DNA from: Clostridia bacterium
GTDB taxonomy: Bacteria > Bacillota > Clostridia > Christensenellales > CAG-1252
DNA: 8,349 nucleotides
Assembly: GCA_017615515.1 (NCBI GenBank)
Contig: JAFZZX010000127.1
Location: forward strand, 1-8,349
Direction of reading: 5' to 3'
Part shown: in pieces, positions 6,056 through 8,349 of the stretch
How the letters are laid out: each line of letters begins with the position of its first letter
Numbering within the stretch: position 1 is the stretch's first letter
Notes under the pieces: generated by a model
Told to the model about the DNA's origin: nothing
Seen by the model: the letters and a program-made list of their open reading frames with translations, nothing else
Databases searched by the model: none
Translations under genes and position numbers: made by a program

Positions 6056-7248
6056 GCATTCGTTGGAATCGACATTTGATCATACTGTATGACAAGCAGA
6101 GAGGTTCTTTGATCTGCGATGCTCTCGAGCAAGTGATCGGCTCCGCTTTCCCGGGGTGCGACGTCGTCACGGTCGACGACGCGGGTTATCTCGGCGCGGG
6201 CAATCGTTTTTGGAGAGTGAAGGCCTCTCGTTTTTACGCGGGAAAGGCGCCGTTTTTGATCCGTTGGTTCAGTAAGTTGAACGAAAAGAAGGACGCCAAT
6301 CGCATCAAGACAGAACGGGATGCGATCTTGTCCGAGACGCCGGAGAAACTCTCTTTTTCCGATAGGCACAACGCCGCGATCGGTAGGATCGTCAATATTT
6401 TCAAGAGATTCCGTCCTGCCGTCATCGTGGCGACCAATCGCTATTCGCTGAAGTTGACCCTTCTTGCGCGTAGGATCACGGGTATGGACGTCAAGGTCGT
6501 TGCGGTCATATCGGATTTTGCCCTTTCGGGTGGGTTCGTTCGTTCGGGCGTGGATCTTTATCTCGTAGAGAACGAATCGTTGAAGGACGGATTGATGCGG
6601 TGTGGTGTGGATCGCGACAAGATCGTGATCTCGGGAATGCCTTTCGTCGAGAAGCAATCCGCCACTCGTCCGCGCGAGGAAGCGAGAAAGCTCCTCGGTC
6701 TCAGCGGGGATCTACCGCTGGTAGTCGTGAACGGCGGAGACTATTGCACCGCGACCATCAAGGAACACGTGGAGCGTTTATTAAAAGAGCAGGGCAGATA
6801 TACTCTCTTGGTCTTGACCTACGGTAACGCTTCGATCCGTCGTCATTATAAAAAGATCGCCGAAGAGTACGACATAGAAGTGCTTTTCAAACAAGAACTC
6901 GACTATCCGTTGGTCTTCGCGGCGGCGGACATCATCGTGAGCATACCCGATACGCATTTCGTTTTCTCCGCTTTCGTAAACAGCATCCCCGTCGTCCTAT
7001 TGGATGGGATCACCGTACTCGAGCACGACGTCTATCGTTATCTCGTCGGCAACGCGCTCGTTACCCCTTCCAAGAACGCAGAGGAGACGTACGCCGCGGT
7101 AGAGGAATTACTGGTCGACGCGGAACGCCGCAAGGAAATGATCGAGCGCGAACAGCGTTATTACCTCAAACAAAAGGCGCTTGCGCCCACCTTGACGGTG
7201 CGTGAGTTCCTCGCGATCAACCCCCCGCCACCCGACGGCGAAGAATAG
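6052..7248 (+). CDS. Divergent GT-B glycosyltransferase-like protein (MGDG synthase/UgtP/MurG-related fold)
   Basis: A 398-residue soluble protein that resembles processive diacylglycerol glucosyltransferases and plant-type MGDG synthases. The best matching parts are RFRPAVIVATN (119-129), VISDFALSGGF followed by GVDLYLVENESLKDGL (166-181), DKIVISGMPF (189-198), LVLTYGN (253-259) and AAADIIVS (290-297) followed by SIPVVLLD (311-318). These outline an N-terminal domain (about 8-200) and a C-terminal domain (about 220-375). Key motifs are missing: the N-terminal glycine/histidine loop (GxGH type) is replaced by DKQRGS (14-19), and the PGGxT nucleotide-sugar loop by IPDTHF (298-303). It may use another donor, be a binding protein or be inactive. 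The GTG start at 6052 has a good AGGAG (6041-6045) with 6 nt spacing and overlaps the previous stop by 4 nt. No signal peptide or membrane segment is seen. The tail is NPPPPDGEE. Confidence 0.75.
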   Translation: MSIRWNRHLIILYDKQRGSLICDALEQVIGSAFPGCDVVTVDDAGYLGAGNRFWRVKASRFYAGKAPFLIRWFSKLNEKKDANRIKTERDAILSETPEKLSFSDRHNAAIGRIVNIFKRFRPAVIVATNRYSLKLTLLARRITGMDVKVVAVISDFALSGGFVRSGVDLYLVENESLKDGLMRCGVDRDKIVISGMPFVEKQSATRPREEARKLLGLSGDLPLVVVNGGDYCTATIKEHVERLLKEQGRYTLLVLTYGNASIRRHYKKIAEEYDIEVLFKQELDYPLVFAAADIIVSIPDTHFVFSAFVNSIPVVLLDGITVLEHDVYRYLVGNALVTPSKNAEETYAAVEELLVDAERRKEMIEREQRYYLKQKALAPTLTVREFLAINPPPPDGEE

Positions 7249-7255
7249 TTTTTAC
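7226..7255 (+). terminator. Weak possible terminator at the end of the RNase J operon
   Basis: CGCC (7226-7229) and GGCG (7237-7240) can form a 4-bp stem with a 7-nt loop, followed 8 nt later by TTTTT (7249-7253). It overlaps the last codons of the gene ending at 7248. The stem is short and the T-run is displaced, so termination here is doubtful. No better terminator is visible, because a convergent gene starts 3 nt further on. Confidence 0.2.
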
Positions 7256-7911
7256 TTTTTTTCCTTTTTATCCTCGTCCCTTTCTTCCGCCATGGCTCCG
7301 GCTTCGAAGTAACTGTTTGCGCGCGGGCTGTTGACCGCCTGTAACAGATGGGTCAAGAGGTACTGGATCAAGATGCCGAAGATCGCACCGAACCACATCA
7401 CGGCGAAAGAGTAATTTCCGCCGATATTTCCGCTTTTTTGAATGATCGTTTGATAGAGTGTCACACCGAGGAAAGAGCCGATCGTCGCGCTAAATAAACA
7501 AGAGGAAAAAGTCCTTTTCGCCGTGCAGGCGCACCATAGCCCGATCAAGAGGGAAAGTAGGATCGCAAGCAAACGCGGATCGAGTATCGTTACGGTGGAA
7601 AAATGTGTCGTGTAGGTGAAAACTATGCCCGCGCATCCGAGTGCGGACAGCGCCGCAGCGACGAGGTCGGAAATCCGTTCGATTCGAGACAGCAGGATAT
7701 AAGTTGCAATAATGACGGACAAGACGCCGCCGAGATACAACGCGTAGTTGTCGGATAGGCGAACGCCCCCTCTCGCATTCAGTAGGACGATCACGAAGAT
7801 AAAGAAGGTCGTGACGTAGTCGTTCAGCCCGAGACGTGCGGTGATTTTTTTTACCGCGCCGATCATCACGAGGACAGCGACGACGAGCAGCAGCATTTCT
7901 CCGATCAGCAT
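7252..7911 (-). CDS. Unidentified polytopic membrane protein
   Basis: I do not recognise this 219-residue protein. About seven hydrophobic segments are visible, at roughly 4-20, 33-45, 56-74, 82-100, 112-130, 137-157 and 166-190, so it should be an integral inner-membrane protein. The C-terminal tail (about 192-219) is highly charged and ends EERDEDKKEKK. Loops contain LNARGGVRLSDN (44-55) and SGNIGGNYSF (160-169), which may help in family searches. No catalytic motif is evident. The start is uncertain: the ATG at 7911-7909 has no clear Shine-Dalgarno, while the ATG at codon 6 has GGAG only 2 nt before it, which is too close to be convincing. The gene is convergent with the one ending at 7248 (3 nt between stops) and divergent from the DUF512-family gene. 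A hairpin lies in its leader at 7931-7949. Coding is supported by the long open frame with consistent membrane character. Confidence 0.8.
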   Translation of the reverse strand: MLIGEMLLLVVAVLVMIGAVKKITARLGLNDYVTTFFIFVIVLLNARGGVRLSDNYALYLGGVLSVIIATYILLSRIERISDLVAAALSALGCAGIVFTYTTHFSTVTILDPRLLAILLSLLIGLWCACTAKRTFSSCLFSATIGSFLGVTLYQTIIQKSGNIGGNYSFAVMWFGAIFGILIQYLLTHLLQAVNSPRANSYFEAGAMAEERDEDKKEKK

Positions 7912-7930
7912 ATCGATAGGGTGCGAAAAG

Positions 7931-7949
7931 CGTGGGATTTTATCCCGCG
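7931..7949 (-). repeat. Hairpin in the leader of the membrane protein gene
   Basis: CGTGGGAT (7931-7938) and ATCCCGCG (7942-7949) form an 8-bp stem with one G-U pair and a three-base loop. On the minus strand it is followed by CTTTTC, so it resembles a short attenuator-like terminator about 20 nt before the membrane-protein start. On the plus strand the next T-run (7966-7971) is too far away for a standard terminator. It could also be a protein-binding site between the divergent genes. Confidence 0.45.
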
Positions 7950-7972
7950 GCGGCCCTAACGCGCATTTTTTA

Positions 7973-8001
7973 TTGACTTTTCTATAAAAAACAAGTATTA
8001 T
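7973..8001 (+). promoter_or_regulatory. SigA-type promoter of the DUF512-family gene, predicting a near-leaderless mRNA
   Basis: TTGACT (7973-7978) and TATTAT (7996-8001) are separated by exactly 17 nt, 10 of 12 bases matching consensus. The expected transcription start is about 8007-8010, only 2-5 nt before the ATG at 8012, so no ribosome binding site could be transcribed. None is present in the 20 nt upstream. Confidence 0.8.
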
Positions 8002-8011
8002 TTTGTGTATT

Positions 8012-8349
8012 ATGGACAGACAGGCGCGTATCGTAAAAAAGGTGCTTCGCGGCAGCGTGGCGAAGAAGATGGGGATCGAACCCGGCGACGAGATCGTATC
8101 GCTCGGCGGGTATCCTTTCGTGGACGACGCCGATCTTGCTTTTTACGAAGTGGACTCCGTTATCCCGATCACGATTCTGCGAGACGGCAAGGAGCAGTCT
8201 TTCGTGATCGAGAAAAGCGAGGATGAACCGCTCGGGATCGAGATGGAGCAGTCCGACTACATCATTCCCTGCAAAAACGATTGTATGTTCTGTTTTGTCC
8301 GCCAATTGCCCAAAGGAATGCGTAAGTCTCTCTACGTCAAGGACGACGA
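8012..8349 (+). CDS. PDZ-radical SAM protein of the DUF512 family (C-terminus cut off by window edge)
   Basis: The first 112 codons are visible. Residues about 5-70 form a PDZ-like domain (ARIVKKVLRGSVAKKMGI, then EPGDEIVSLGG). Next come EDEPLGIEME and the cysteine cluster PCKNDCMFCFV, then QLPKGMRKSLYVKDD. This order (PDZ, a CxxxCxxC iron-sulfur/SAM motif, then QxPKGMR.SLY.KDD) is characteristic of the DUF512 family in Clostridia, conserved proteins of unknown function of roughly 430-450 residues, so about three quarters is missing. The family often lies next to the GTPase gene der, which would fall outside the window. The ATG at 8012 agrees with the usual start of the PDZ domain. An in-frame stop at 7985 limits upstream extension, and TTG at 8003 would precede the predicted transcription start. 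A radical SAM reaction is inferred from the cysteines; the substrate is unknown. Confidence 0.92.
   Translation, partial: MDRQARIVKKVLRGSVAKKMGIEPGDEIVSLGGYPFVDDADLAFYEVDSVIPITILRDGKEQSFVIEKSEDEPLGIEMEQSDYIIPCKNDCMFCFVRQLPKGMRKSLYVKDD

Noticed and set aside
5941..6657. 238-codon open frame on the minus strand
   Set aside because: Antisense to the U32/GT-like junction; composition is that of a shadow frame.
7946..7971. Plus-strand terminator formed by CGCG...CGCG followed by TTTTTT
   Set aside because: A 4-bp stem with a 10-nt loop and no plus-strand gene immediately upstream; the T-run is better explained as the AT-rich region next to the -35 box at 7973.
1..8349. CRISPR arrays, tRNA genes, insertion sequences, phage or defence genes
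   Set aside because: No repeated spacer pattern, cloverleaf, terminal inverted repeats, transposase or nuclease/defence motif was found on either strand by reading; all long coding frames are accounted for by the genes listed.

Overview
The window looks like ordinary chromosomal backbone of a low-to-moderate-GC Firmicute relative, most likely an uncultured gut-type member of class Clostridia. This rests on several points: a short-form SerA next to SerC, RNase J, a Firmicute-type U32 protein, a PDZ/radical-SAM protein of the DUF512 family, classic SigA-type promoters and AGGAG-type ribosome binding sites. Base composition is, by eye, a little above half GC, and codon choice looks even across the genes. 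I see no insertion sequence, integrase, phage gene, tRNA, rRNA or CRISPR array.

Layout from left to right. On the minus strand there is a serine-synthesis pair, serC (994-2070) followed after 11 nt by serA (982 to beyond position 1, truncated by the window edge). Together they give two consecutive steps from 3-phosphoglycerate to phosphoserine. Upstream on the same strand is a single sugar-phosphate nucleotidyltransferase gene (2299-2997), separated from serC by a clear intrinsic terminator (2222-2253). A divergent intergenic region (2998-3182) carries a near-consensus promoter for a three-gene plus-strand operon: RNase J (3183-4829), a U32 family protein of the tRNA-hydroxylation type (4829-6055) and a divergent GT-B glycosyltransferase-like protein (6052-7248). 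These three are packed with 1-nt and 4-nt overlaps. The operon meets a minus-strand gene for an unidentified polytopic membrane protein (7252-7911) head-on, with 3 nt between stop codons. A second divergent region (7912-8011) holds a near-consensus promoter so close to the following start codon that the mRNA should be nearly leaderless. That gene (8012 onward, truncated) encodes a PDZ plus radical SAM protein of the DUF512 family.

No stretch longer than about 230 nt lacks a gene. I do not see a dramatic new multi-gene system. The points most worth a second look are the predicted leaderless start of the DUF512-family gene, the serC Shine-Dalgarno sitting exactly in the loop of a perfect hairpin, the glycosyltransferase-like protein that lacks the usual sugar-nucleotide motifs of its family, and the coupling of that protein to RNase J and a tRNA-modification protein.
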